Shown piece after piece: positions 15,139 to 21,486 of a stretch of 21,486 nucleotides of DNA (position 1 is its first letter; every line of letters starts with the position of its first letter). A program made the translations under genes and the position numbers. The DNA comes from an uncultured Burkholderiaceae bacterium (GTDB taxonomy: Bacteria > Pseudomonadota > Gammaproteobacteria > Burkholderiales > Burkholderiaceae): positions 1 to 21,486 of the forward strand of contig CALMPB010000418.1 in NCBI GenBank assembly GCA_937871985.1, in the 5' to 3' direction. The notes under the pieces were generated by a model. It was not told the origin of the DNA. It ran no database searches and saw only the letters and a program-made list of their open reading frames with translations.

Positions 15139-16575
15139 ATGCAAGAAATCTCGATCAAGCGCGCCTCGGACGCGCCCGCCGGTTCCGGCGCGCCATCCAC
15201 GTCCATCCCCAGCGTCAAGCCCGCCGGCCCCACCCGCAAACTCTTCATCAAGACCTTCGGCTGCCAGATGAACGAGTACGACTCGGAAAAAATGGCCGAC
15301 GTCCTGCACGACAACCAGGGCCTGGAGCTTACCCAGAATCCCGAAGAAGCCGACGTCATTTTGTTCAACACCTGTTCGGTGCGCGAAAAGGCGCAGGAAA
15401 AAGTGTTTTCCGACCTGGGCCGCGTGCAGCACCTCAAGCAGGCCAATCCCAATCTCGTCATCGGGGTGGGCGGCTGCGTGGCCAGCCAGGAAGGCGAAGC
15501 CATCGTCAAGCGCGCGCCCTACGTCGACGTGGTGTTCGGTCCGCAAACCCTGCACCGCCTGCCCGCACTTATCGCGCAGCGCCGGCAAACCGGCCGGCCG
15601 CAGGTCGACATCAGCTTCCCCGAAATCGAGAAATTCGACGCCCTGCCCCCGGCCCGCGTCGAAGGCCCCAGCGCCTTCGTCTCCATCATGGAAGGCTGCA
15701 GCAAGTATTGCAGCTTCTGCGTCGTGCCCTACACGCGCGGCGAGGAAATCTCGCGCCCCTTCGACGACGTGCTGGTCGAAGTCGCCGACCTGGCCGACCA
15801 GGGCGTCAAGGAAGTCACCTTGCTGGGGCAAAACGTCAATGCCTATCGCGGCCCCATGGCCGGCAGCGACGAGATCGCCGACTTCGCCATGCTGCTCGAG
15901 TACGTGCATGAAATCCCCGGCATCGAACGCATCCGCTACACCACCTCGCACCCCAAGGAAATGACCACGCGGCTCATCGAAGCCCACGGCGCGCTGCCCA
16001 AGCTGGTTCCCTTCCTGCACCTGCCGGTGCAGGCCGGCAGCGACCGCGTGCTGGCGGCCATGAAGCGCGGCTACACCTCGCTGGAATACAAATCCATCAT
16101 CCGGCGCCTGCGCGCCGCGCGGCCCGACATGACCTTGTCGTCGGACTTCATCGTGGGCTTTCCGGGCGAAACCGAAGCCGACTTTGAAAAGACCCTGGAT
16201 CTCATCCGCAGCGTCGGCTTCGATCAATCGTTCTCCTTCGTGTATTCGCGCCGGCCCGGCACCCCCGCCGCCGACCTTGAGGACGACGTCAGCAAAGAAC
16301 AGAAACTCGATCGCCTGTACCGGCTGCAGGCCCTGATCAACGAAAACGCCACCGCCATCAGCAATGCCATGGTGGGCGGCGTACAGCGCGTGCTGGCCGA
16401 AGGCCATTCGCGCCGCGACGACAGCGAGCTGATGGGCCGCACGGAAAACAACCGCATCGTCAATTTCGCCGCGCCCGCGCGGCTGATCGGGCAAATGGTC
16501 GACGTGCGCATCCTGCAGGCCAATACCAATACGCTGAAAGGCGAAGTCGTCACCAACGCAACGGACCGCGCATGA
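15139..16575 (+). CDS. miaB: tRNA-2-methylthio-N6-dimethylallyladenosine synthase MiaB
   Basis: MiaB is a radical-SAM methylthiotransferase that adds the methylthio group to i6A37 in tRNAs reading UNN codons. The 478-residue protein has the N-terminal UPF0004 domain with the three auxiliary Fe-S cysteines (Cys42 in [13 protein letters not shown], Cys79 in [10 protein letters not shown], Cys113 in VGGCVASQ), the radical-SAM cluster motif CSKYCSFC (Cys187, Cys191, Cys194) and a C-terminal TRAM region. The first 32 residues are a variable, alanine- and proline-rich lead, so an internal start cannot be ruled out, but ATG 15139 is the first and no better ribosome site is seen. It heads the conserved block miaB-ybeZ-ybeY-corC-lnt and overlaps the next gene by 4 bases. 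Confidence 0.97.
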   Translation: MQEISIKRASDAPAGSGAPSTSIPSVKPAGPTRKLFIKTFGCQMNEYDSEKMADVLHDNQGLELTQNPEEADVILFNTCSVREKAQEKVFSDLGRVQHLKQANPNLVIGVGGCVASQEGEAIVKRAPYVDVVFGPQTLHRLPALIAQRRQTGRPQVDISFPEIEKFDALPPARVEGPSAFVSIMEGCSKYCSFCVVPYTRGEEISRPFDDVLVEVADLADQGVKEVTLLGQNVNAYRGPMAGSDEIADFAMLLEYVHEIPGIERIRYTTSHPKEMTTRLIEAHGALPKLVPFLHLPVQAGSDRVLAAMKRGYTSLEYKSIIRRLRAARPDMTLSSDFIVGFPGETEADFEKTLDLIRSVGFDQSFSFVYSRRPGTPAADLEDDVSKEQKLDRLYRLQALINENATAISNAMVGGVQRVLAEGHSRRDDSELMGRTENNRIVNFAAPARLIGQMVDVRILQANTNTLKGEVVTNATDRA

Positions 16576-17588
16576 GCCAGAATCCGCGCCGCAGACTCCC
16601 CGTCGTCGTCACGCTCGAAGGCGACAATACGCACCTGGCCAATCTGTGCGGGCCGCTGGACGCCAACCTACGCCAGATTGCCGATGGGTGGAACGTCACG
16701 CTGAACCGGCGCGGCAACCGCGTCACCATCGACGGCGAGCAGGCCCAGGCCGCCGGCAAGGCGCTGGAACTGTTCCATCGCCGCGCCGTGCACAAGCCGC
16801 TGACCATCGACGATATCCAGCTTGGCCTGGTCGAGCTGGGCGCCGGCCACAGCACGCAGCCGGACGCCCCCGTTCTCGAAGAGCCCGAGCTGCCGGAACT
16901 GCCGCCAGTGGACGACCTGAGCGCCGGCCTGGTGCTGCGCACCCGGCGCACCGACCTGCGCCCCCGCACGCCGCGCCAGCGCGACTACCTCAACCAGATC
17001 CTGAAGCATGACATCACCTTCGGCGTGGGCCCGGCGGGCACCGGCAAGACCTGGCTGGCCGTGGCCTGCGCCATCGACGCTCTGGAGCGCGAGACCGTGC
17101 AGCGCCTGGTGCTGACCCGCCCGGCCGTCGAAGCGGGCGAGCGGCTGGGCTTCCTGCCCGGCGACCTGACGCAAAAGGTCGACCCCTACCTTCGCCCCCT
17201 GTACGACGCCCTGTACGACCTGATGGGCTTCGACCGCGTCCAGCGCCTGTTCGACAAGCAGGCCATCGAGATCGCGCCGCTGGCCTATATGCGCGGGCGC
17301 ACGCTGAATCACGCGTTCGTCATTCTCGACGAAGCCCAGAACACCACGCCCGAGCAAATGAAAATGTTCCTGACCCGCATCGGGTTCGGCAGCAAGGCCG
17401 TCATCAACGGCGATCCGTCGCAAGTCGACCTGCCGCGCGGCCAGCCCAGCGGGCTGACGCATGCCCTGGACGTGCTGGACTCGGTGCAGGGCATCGCCAC
17501 CACGCACTTTACCAGCCGCGACGTCGTGCGCCACCCGCTGGTGGCCCGCATCGTCGAAGCCTACGAAAAAGCGGGCGACCATGATTGA
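16572..17588 (+). CDS. ybeZ: PhoH-like ATPase YbeZ
   Basis: The 338-residue protein contains an N-terminal KH-like/RNA-binding region (about 10-75) and a PhoH P-loop ATPase domain with Walker A GPAGTGKT (153-160) and Walker [10 protein letters not shown] (249-257), followed by [17 protein letters not shown] typical of PhoH. It works with YbeY in rRNA processing and RNA metabolism. Its ATG overlaps the miaB stop (ATGA) and its stop overlaps ybeY by 8 bases, as in many proteobacteria. A short acidic and proline-rich linker (about 98-114) separates the two domains. Confidence 0.95.
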   Translation: MSQNPRRRLPVVVTLEGDNTHLANLCGPLDANLRQIADGWNVTLNRRGNRVTIDGEQAQAAGKALELFHRRAVHKPLTIDDIQLGLVELGAGHSTQPDAPVLEEPELPELPPVDDLSAGLVLRTRRTDLRPRTPRQRDYLNQILKHDITFGVGPAGTGKTWLAVACAIDALERETVQRLVLTRPAVEAGERLGFLPGDLTQKVDPYLRPLYDALYDLMGFDRVQRLFDKQAIEIAPLAYMRGRTLNHAFVILDEAQNTTPEQMKMFLTRIGFGSKAVINGDPSQVDLPRGQPSGLTHALDVLDSVQGIATTHFTSRDVVRHPLVARIVEAYEKAGDHD

Positions 17589-18072
17589 GCTGTCGCTGGC
17601 CATTCAGTACGGCACTCCCGCGCCGCAGCTGCCACGCTGGCGCCTGCGCCGCTGGGTGCAACGCGCCCTGGATGCCGCGCTGAACACCGCCCCGGCCGCG
17701 AACGGCGTCGACCCTTCCGGCATCGCCGCCGCGGCGCTGACCCTGCGCTTCGTGGATGCCGAAGAAGGCCGGGAGCTGAACAGCCAGTTCAGGGCTCGCG
17801 ACTACGCCACCAACGTGCTCACCTTCGAATACGGAGTGGACCCGGAAGGCACACTGCGCGGCGATATCGTTCTGTGCCTTCCCGTGCTGGAACGCGAAGC
17901 CCGCGAACAGCGCAAAAGCCTCGTGGATCACGCCGCCCACCTGACCGTGCACGGCGTGCTGCATTCGCTGGGGCACGACCATATCGACCCTGGCGAAGCC
18001 GCCGCCATGGAAGCCCTGGAAACGAACATTCTGGCCAAAATGGGCATTGCCGATCCGTATCAGGAACATTAG
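17581..18072 (+). CDS. ybeY: Endoribonuclease YbeY (rRNA maturation factor)
   Basis: ATG 17581 overlaps the ybeZ stop by 8 bases and gives 163 residues, a normal YbeY length; the longer open frame upstream belongs to ybeZ's coding region. The zinc site HGVLHSLGHDH (124-134) provides His124, His128 and His134, and the preceding RDYATNVLTF and RGDIVLC strands are family hallmarks. YbeY takes part in 16S rRNA 3'-end maturation and late 70S quality control. Confidence 0.96.
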   Translation: MIELSLAIQYGTPAPQLPRWRLRRWVQRALDAALNTAPAANGVDPSGIAAAALTLRFVDAEEGRELNSQFRARDYATNVLTFEYGVDPEGTLRGDIVLCLPVLEREAREQRKSLVDHAAHLTVHGVLHSLGHDHIDPGEAAAMEALETNILAKMGIADPYQEH

Positions 18073-18165
18073 GGCCAAATCAGCCTTGCTCCCTGACGGC
18101 TCTGTCATGAAACCCGACCCTGATTTAGGTTATGCTAAACCTTCCAGCAACTCGTCCTGTGGACA

Positions 18166-19053
18166 ATGTCAGAACCTAACTCTTCCCCCGACTCTGAACC
18201 TCGACCGTCGAAAGCCACCAATAAATCCATTTTTGCCAGAATCGTCTCGCTGATCCGCCCCGAACCGGAAGATCGCGAGGACATCAAGGCCGTACTCGAA
18301 GCGGCCCACGATAGACAGGTTCTGGACGGCGACGCCTTCGCCATGATCTCCGGTGCGCTCGACGTCGCCAACCAGACCGCGGGCGACATCATGGTTCCGC
18401 GCTCGCGCATGGACATGCTGGACATCAGCAAGCCGCTGAAAGAACTGCTGCCGGAAATCATCGATACCGGTCACTCTCGTTTCCCCGTCTACGAAAACGA
18501 CCGCGACAACATCGTCGGCATCCTGCTGTCCAAGGACTTGCTGCTTACCATCACCAACCCGGCCATCGACCTGCGCCCACTGGTGCGCCCCGCCGTATTC
18601 ATTCCCGAAACCAAGCGCCTCAACGTGCTGCTGCATGAGTTCCGCAGCAGCCGCAATCACCTGGCCATCGTCATCAACGAGCATGGTGGCACGTCGGGCC
18701 TGGTCACCATGGAAGACGTGCTGGAGCAGATCGTCGGCGACATCGAAGACGAATTCGATGAAGACGCGGCGAAAACCATCTTCAAGACCGGCTCCAACAG
18801 CTGGCGCGCCATGGGCGTCACCGAAATCGAAACCTTCAACGAGGCCTTCGGCACCGACCTGCCGCACGACGACTACGATACCCTGGGAGGCTGGTTCACC
18901 GCCCAGTTCGACCACATTCCACGCCGAGGCGATACTCTCAACCACGAAGGCCTTAGCCTCACCGTCGTAGGCGCCGACGCCAAGCGCGTGCTGTGGCTGC
19001 ACATCCAGCACGACGACCAGGCCGCCAACGCCCAGACCGAACAAGTCTCCTAG
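18166..19053 (+). CDS. corC: CorC/YbeX (HlyC/CorC family) CBS-domain protein
   Basis: The 295-residue cytoplasmic protein has a CBS pair (about 75-195: DIMVPRSRMDMLDI, then NEHGGTSGLVTMEDVLEQIV with the strand-helix signature GLVT-EDVLE-IVGDI-DE) and a C-terminal CorC_HlyC/transporter-associated domain (about 205-290, TLGGWFTAQFDHIPRRGD). Family members are linked to Mg/Co efflux; YbeX is also implicated in ribosome homeostasis in E. coli. The 94-base gap to ybeY is larger than the other gaps in the block and may hold an internal promoter. Lnt starts 3 bases after its stop. Confidence 0.95.
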   Translation: MSEPNSSPDSEPRPSKATNKSIFARIVSLIRPEPEDREDIKAVLEAAHDRQVLDGDAFAMISGALDVANQTAGDIMVPRSRMDMLDISKPLKELLPEIIDTGHSRFPVYENDRDNIVGILLSKDLLLTITNPAIDLRPLVRPAVFIPETKRLNVLLHEFRSSRNHLAIVINEHGGTSGLVTMEDVLEQIVGDIEDEFDEDAAKTIFKTGSNSWRAMGVTEIETFNEAFGTDLPHDDYDTLGGWFTAQFDHIPRRGDTLNHEGLSLTVVGADAKRVLWLHIQHDDQAANAQTEQVS

Positions 19054-19056
19054 ACC

Positions 19057-20682
19057 TTGAAACCCACCGCATCCTCCTTGCGCTACGGCCTGCAGCTGAT
19101 TCTGCTGGGAGCCGTGCAGGCGCTGTCGTTCGCGCCCAACCCCTTGCCGGCCCTGGTGCTGCCCTATGTGCAAATCATCGCGCTGGCCTGCCTGGCCGCC
19201 TATGTCACCGCGCGCTCTCCCGGCGCCGCCGCATGGACGGGCTTCCTGTTCGGGCTTGGCCAGTTCTGCGTGGGGCTTTACTGGATTTTCATCAGCCTGC
19301 ACCGGTTCGGCGGCCTGGACGCCCCGCTGGCCGCCGGCGCCGTGCTGCTGCTGGCCGCCGGCGAGGCGCTGTTCTTCGCCCTGGCCGGCGCCGCCACCCA
19401 ATGGCTGACCGCCTCATGGCGCCACGCCGGCGCATCGTACGGCCGCCAACTGCTGGCGCCCGCCCTGTGGGCCTCGTGCTGGGCCGGCGCCGAATGGCTG
19501 CGCGGCACGCTGCTTACCGGATTTCCATGGCTGAACACCGGGTATGCCCACGCCGACGGGCCGCTTGCCGGCTGGGCGCCGCTGTTCGGCGTCTACGGCC
19601 TGGCCTGGTTCGCCGCCTTCATCGCCGCAGCCATCGCCCAACTGAAGCAGGCGCGCGGCACGCCGCGTGAAGCCGCGGCGGCCACCGCCGTGGCTGCCGG
19701 CATCGCCGTGGCCCTGGCCGGCCTGGCCCTGGGCCAGCTACGCTGGTCCAGCCCCTCCGGCGCCCCCATCTTGGTACGCCTGGTGCAAGGCAATGTGCCC
19801 CAGTCGGAAAAGTTCGACCCCCAGTTCATGCAGCAAGGCATCGACACCTATATGCACCTGGCCGCCCTGCCGCCCAAAGTGGCCGGCGACGAACCCAAGC
19901 TCATCATCCTGCCCGAAACCGTCATGCCCCTGTTCCAGGACAGCTACCCCGAAGAACTCTGGCAGGACTGGCAAGCCATCGCGCGGGAACGCAACGCCAC
20001 CATCATCATGGGCATTCCCCTGCATGAAGAAAACAACGGCGTTCCCCGCTACACCAACAGCGCCATCGCCTTCGACGCCAATACACCACTGCCGGAGCTG
20101 CTGTCGGGCGCGCTGCCCTTGCGCTACGACAAGCACCACCTCGTACCGTTCGGCGAATTCATTCCCCCTGGATTCCGCTGGTTCGTCGACGCCCTGCAAA
20201 TTCCCTTGGGAGATTTCAACCGAGGCGCGGCACGCCAGCATCTATTCGACCTGGCCGGCCAGACCATTGCCCCCAACATCTGCTACGAAGACGTGTTCGG
20301 TGAAGAAATCATCCAGTCCGTCGCCGACAGCCCCAGCCAGGGGCCTGGCGCCACCATACTGATGAACCTGAGCAACCTGGCCTGGTTCGGAGATTCATGG
20401 GCGCTGCGCCAGCACCTGCGCATGTCGCGCCTGCGCGCCATGGAAACCGCGCGCCCCGTCATTCGCGCCACCAACACAGGAATGACGGCCGCCATCGACC
20501 CCGACGGCACCGTGCGCGCCGAACTGCCCGCCAACATCGTCGGCGTGCTCGACGTGGAAGTCCAGGGCGCCCGCGGACTCACGCCCTACGTCCGCTGGGG
20601 CGACACCCCCGTGCTCGCCTGGATAGTGCTTGTCCTGCTCCTGGGAGTAGCCGTGTGCCGCCGTGCGCGGCGTAATCCATAG
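19057..20682 (+). CDS. lnt: Apolipoprotein N-acyltransferase Lnt
   Basis: Lnt is an inner-membrane enzyme that adds the third acyl chain to the N-terminal cysteine of lipoproteins. The 541-residue protein has an N-terminal block of about six to seven membrane helices and a periplasmic nitrilase-like domain with the Glu-Lys-Cys triad: Glu287 in ILPETVMPLF, Lys359 in RYDKHHLVPFGEFIP and Cys409 in NICYEDVFGEE. A last C-terminal helix (WIVLVLLLGVAVC) precedes a basic tail. The start is TTG 19057, 3 bases after corC, with no ATG in the early frame; the weak start suggests translational coupling. A second TTG at 19078 is possible. Confidence 0.95.
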   Translation: MKPTASSLRYGLQLILLGAVQALSFAPNPLPALVLPYVQIIALACLAAYVTARSPGAAAWTGFLFGLGQFCVGLYWIFISLHRFGGLDAPLAAGAVLLLAAGEALFFALAGAATQWLTASWRHAGASYGRQLLAPALWASCWAGAEWLRGTLLTGFPWLNTGYAHADGPLAGWAPLFGVYGLAWFAAFIAAAIAQLKQARGTPREAAAATAVAAGIAVALAGLALGQLRWSSPSGAPILVRLVQGNVPQSEKFDPQFMQQGIDTYMHLAALPPKVAGDEPKLIILPETVMPLFQDSYPEELWQDWQAIARERNATIIMGIPLHEENNGVPRYTNSAIAFDANTPLPELLSGALPLRYDKHHLVPFGEFIPPGFRWFVDALQIPLGDFNRGAARQHLFDLAGQTIAPNICYEDVFGEEIIQSVADSPSQGPGATILMNLSNLAWFGDSWALRQHLRMSRLRAMETARPVIRATNTGMTAAIDPDGTVRAELPANIVGVLDVEVQGARGLTPYVRWGDTPVLAWIVLVLLLGVAVCRRARRNP

Positions 20683-20717
20683 ACCGGCGTGCGCTGCAGC
20701 AATTTTTTCACCCTGAC

Positions 20718-20746
20718 TTGCACACGATTAAAATTTGGTGCATAAT
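20718..20746 (+). promoter_or_regulatory. Probable promoter of the tRNA operon
   Basis: TTGCAC (20718-20723) and CATAAT (20741-20746) are exactly 17 bases apart in a sudden AT-rich stretch after lnt, about 110 bases before tRNA-Ala. The T-run at 20703-20708 just upstream, after GCTGCAGC, could be the end of the lnt transcript, but its stem is poor. The rest up to 20857 is an AT-rich leader without a gene. Confidence 0.55.
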
Positions 20747-20857
20747 TTCGCTTCTTTGCTAGACATGCATTGTTTTTAAGACCTAGCGTTCAGGCAGCAA
20801 TTCAAACGGCCGCTTAAACAACAAGCTTTAAAAGCAATACAATGTGTACGTACATGT

Positions 20858-20933
<76 letters not shown>

Positions 20934-20978
20934 GTAAAGCAGTAAGTAGTACAGTAGTCGAAGCAGTTGCAAGTTCCG

Positions 20979-21054
20979 GTCCCCTTCGTCTAGAGGCCTA
21001 GGACATCACCCTTTCACGGTGAGTACAGGGGTTCGAATCCCCTAGGGGACGCCA
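20979..21054 (+). tRNA. tRNA-Glu (anticodon TTC)
   Basis: Acceptor GTCCCCT pairs with AGGGGAC, anticodon stem TCACC/GGTGA encloses loop CTTTCAC (anticodon TTC, 21013-21015), the T arm has GGTTCGAATCC, discriminator G and an encoded CCA. It lies 45 bases after tRNA-Ala in the same transcript. Confidence 0.98.
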
Positions 21055-21118
21055 GTTCTTCTGGCAGCAGTATGTAGTGATGCAGTTGAAGTGACAATGT
21101 AGTTGAGTACGCCGCTGC

Positions 21119-21195
21119 GGAGCGGTAGTTCAGTTGGTTAGAATACCGGCCTGTCACGCCGGGGGTCGCGGGTTCGAGTCCCGTCCGCTCCGCCA
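21119..21195 (+). tRNA. tRNA-Asp (anticodon GTC)
   Basis: Acceptor GGAGCGG pairs with CCGCTCC, anticodon stem CCGGC/GCCGG encloses loop CTGTCAC (anticodon GTC, 21153-21155), T arm GGTTCGAGTCC, discriminator G and encoded CCA. It is the last tRNA of the operon and is followed 16 bases later by a strong terminator stem. The 3' half is a possible integration site for a genomic island. Confidence 0.98.
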
Positions 21196-21211
21196 AAGAA
21201 TTCAATAAAAA

Positions 21212-21240
21212 GCACTTACTCATGTAAGTGCTTTTTTTTT
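21212..21240 (+). terminator. Intrinsic terminator of the tRNA operon
   Basis: A perfect 8-bp stem (GCACTTAC / GTAAGTGC) with a TCAT loop is followed by nine T residues, and A residues precede the stem. This is a textbook Rho-independent terminator. Confidence 0.95.
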
Positions 21241-21254
21241 CGTCCCAACTCATA

Positions 21255-21304
21255 TTCCAAAGTCGGGTTTTTTGTTCCAAAGTTTGGACTATCCGACTTT
21301 CGGA
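21255..21304. repeat. Short direct and inverted repeats downstream of tRNA-Asp
   Basis: TTCCAAAGT occurs at 21255 and again at 21275, 20 bases apart. AAAGTCGG (21259-21266) is the reverse complement of CCGACTTT (21293-21300), and TCCGA-CTT-TCGGA (21292-21304) is a small dyad. The octamer CGAAAGTC or its complement is found at 21295, 21436 and 21472. No gene was seen between 21241 and about 21355. Confidence 0.45.
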
Positions 21305-21459
21305 CTGGCTGGAAAGCCGCGCCAGGCCTAGCTTTACGTGTTGGGCAACCTTAGAGAATACCGGTGCAAGGTGCCAGTAACCATACCCCATCTCCCCTAC
21401 TGATTTATGCGCCCAAATCGGCGCCCAGTGGCAGCCGAAAGTCGATACATTGGGGGCAA

Positions 21460-21486
21460 ATCTCGTTGACGGACTTTCGCACTGCC
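21460..21486 (+). CDS. Possible start of a P4-type tyrosine integrase gene, cut by the window edge
   Basis: One forward frame, open since a stop at 21352, ends with ISLTDFRTA, which resembles the N-terminal arm-DNA-binding (DUF4102) motif SLTDxxxRxAKP of P4-like tyrosine recombinases. The start is not clear: GTG 21364 and TTG 21466 are in frame, and the place where an ATG would be expected (21460) is ATC. The position, 260 bases past a tRNA gene and in the same direction, is typical of island integrases. Only nine residues are visible, so this is tentative. Confidence 0.3.

Noticed and set aside
15124..16494. 456-residue minus-strand open frame
   Set aside because: It is the antisense shadow of miaB, with low-complexity composition and no recognisable motif.
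18169..19401. 410-residue minus-strand open frame
   Set aside because: It is the antisense shadow of corC and the lnt 5' region; both plus-strand genes carry intact family motifs.
20690..20708. GCTGCAGC followed by a T-run as an intrinsic terminator of lnt
   Set aside because: The palindrome leaves no loop and no longer stem can be drawn, so the T-run alone is not enough.
21014..21391. 125-residue minus-strand open frame containing a GLEPATPGVTGRYSNQLNYR stretch
   Set aside because: It is the antisense reading of tRNA-Asp and tRNA-Glu, a well-known spurious 'protein' in bacterial annotations.

Overview
The window looks like chromosomal DNA of a GC-rich betaproteobacterium, most likely Burkholderiales/Alcaligenaceae (the Bordetella, Achromobacter, Pusillimonas neighbourhood). 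This placement is inferred from the conserved block miaB, phoH-like ybeZ, ybeY, corC, lnt, from base composition and from protein flavour; no database search was possible.

Layout, left to right. (1) 1-372: the 3' end of an SRPBCC/AHSA1-like gene. (2) 474-2045: a 14-TM DHA2 (EmrB/QacA) drug exporter. It is convergent with (3), a minus-strand lipoprotein amidohydrolase at 2195-3577, whose upstream region holds a 22-bp-arm inverted repeat. (4) 4002-10056: a tightly packed plus-strand operon encoding a ThDP-dependent acetolactate-synthase-like enzyme, a RidA-family protein, a complete NitT/TauT-type ABC importer (binding protein, ATPase, two different permeases) and a MarR-type regulator. (5) 10246-14956: a second cluster with an AhpD-like CxxC protein, a divergent acyl-CoA-dehydrogenase-fold flavoprotein and a second NitT/TauT-type importer (ATPase, Tat-type binding protein, permease). 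(6) 15139-20682: the housekeeping block miaB-ybeZ-ybeY-corC-lnt for tRNA modification, ribosome/RNA maturation, ion or envelope function and lipoprotein acylation. (7) 20858-21195: tRNA-Ala(GGC), tRNA-Glu(TTC), tRNA-Asp(GTC), followed by a strong intrinsic terminator. (8) 21241-21486: repeat-rich sequence that seems to run into the N-terminus of a P4-type integrase at the right edge, which would make tRNA-Asp the boundary of a genomic island.

The accessory part (4000-15000) is the interesting half. Two separate import-plus-enzyme modules of the same transporter class stand side by side around one MarR gene. The first combines 2-keto-acid/ThDP chemistry with an imine/enamine-scavenging RidA protein. 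The second combines a flavoprotein lacking the usual beta-oxidation partners with an AhpD-like protein. Neither substrate can be read from the sequence. Import of a small anionic or heteroatom-containing organic compound followed by intracellular cleavage is a reasonable hypothesis for both.

No CRISPR array, rRNA gene, complete insertion sequence or riboswitch was recognised.
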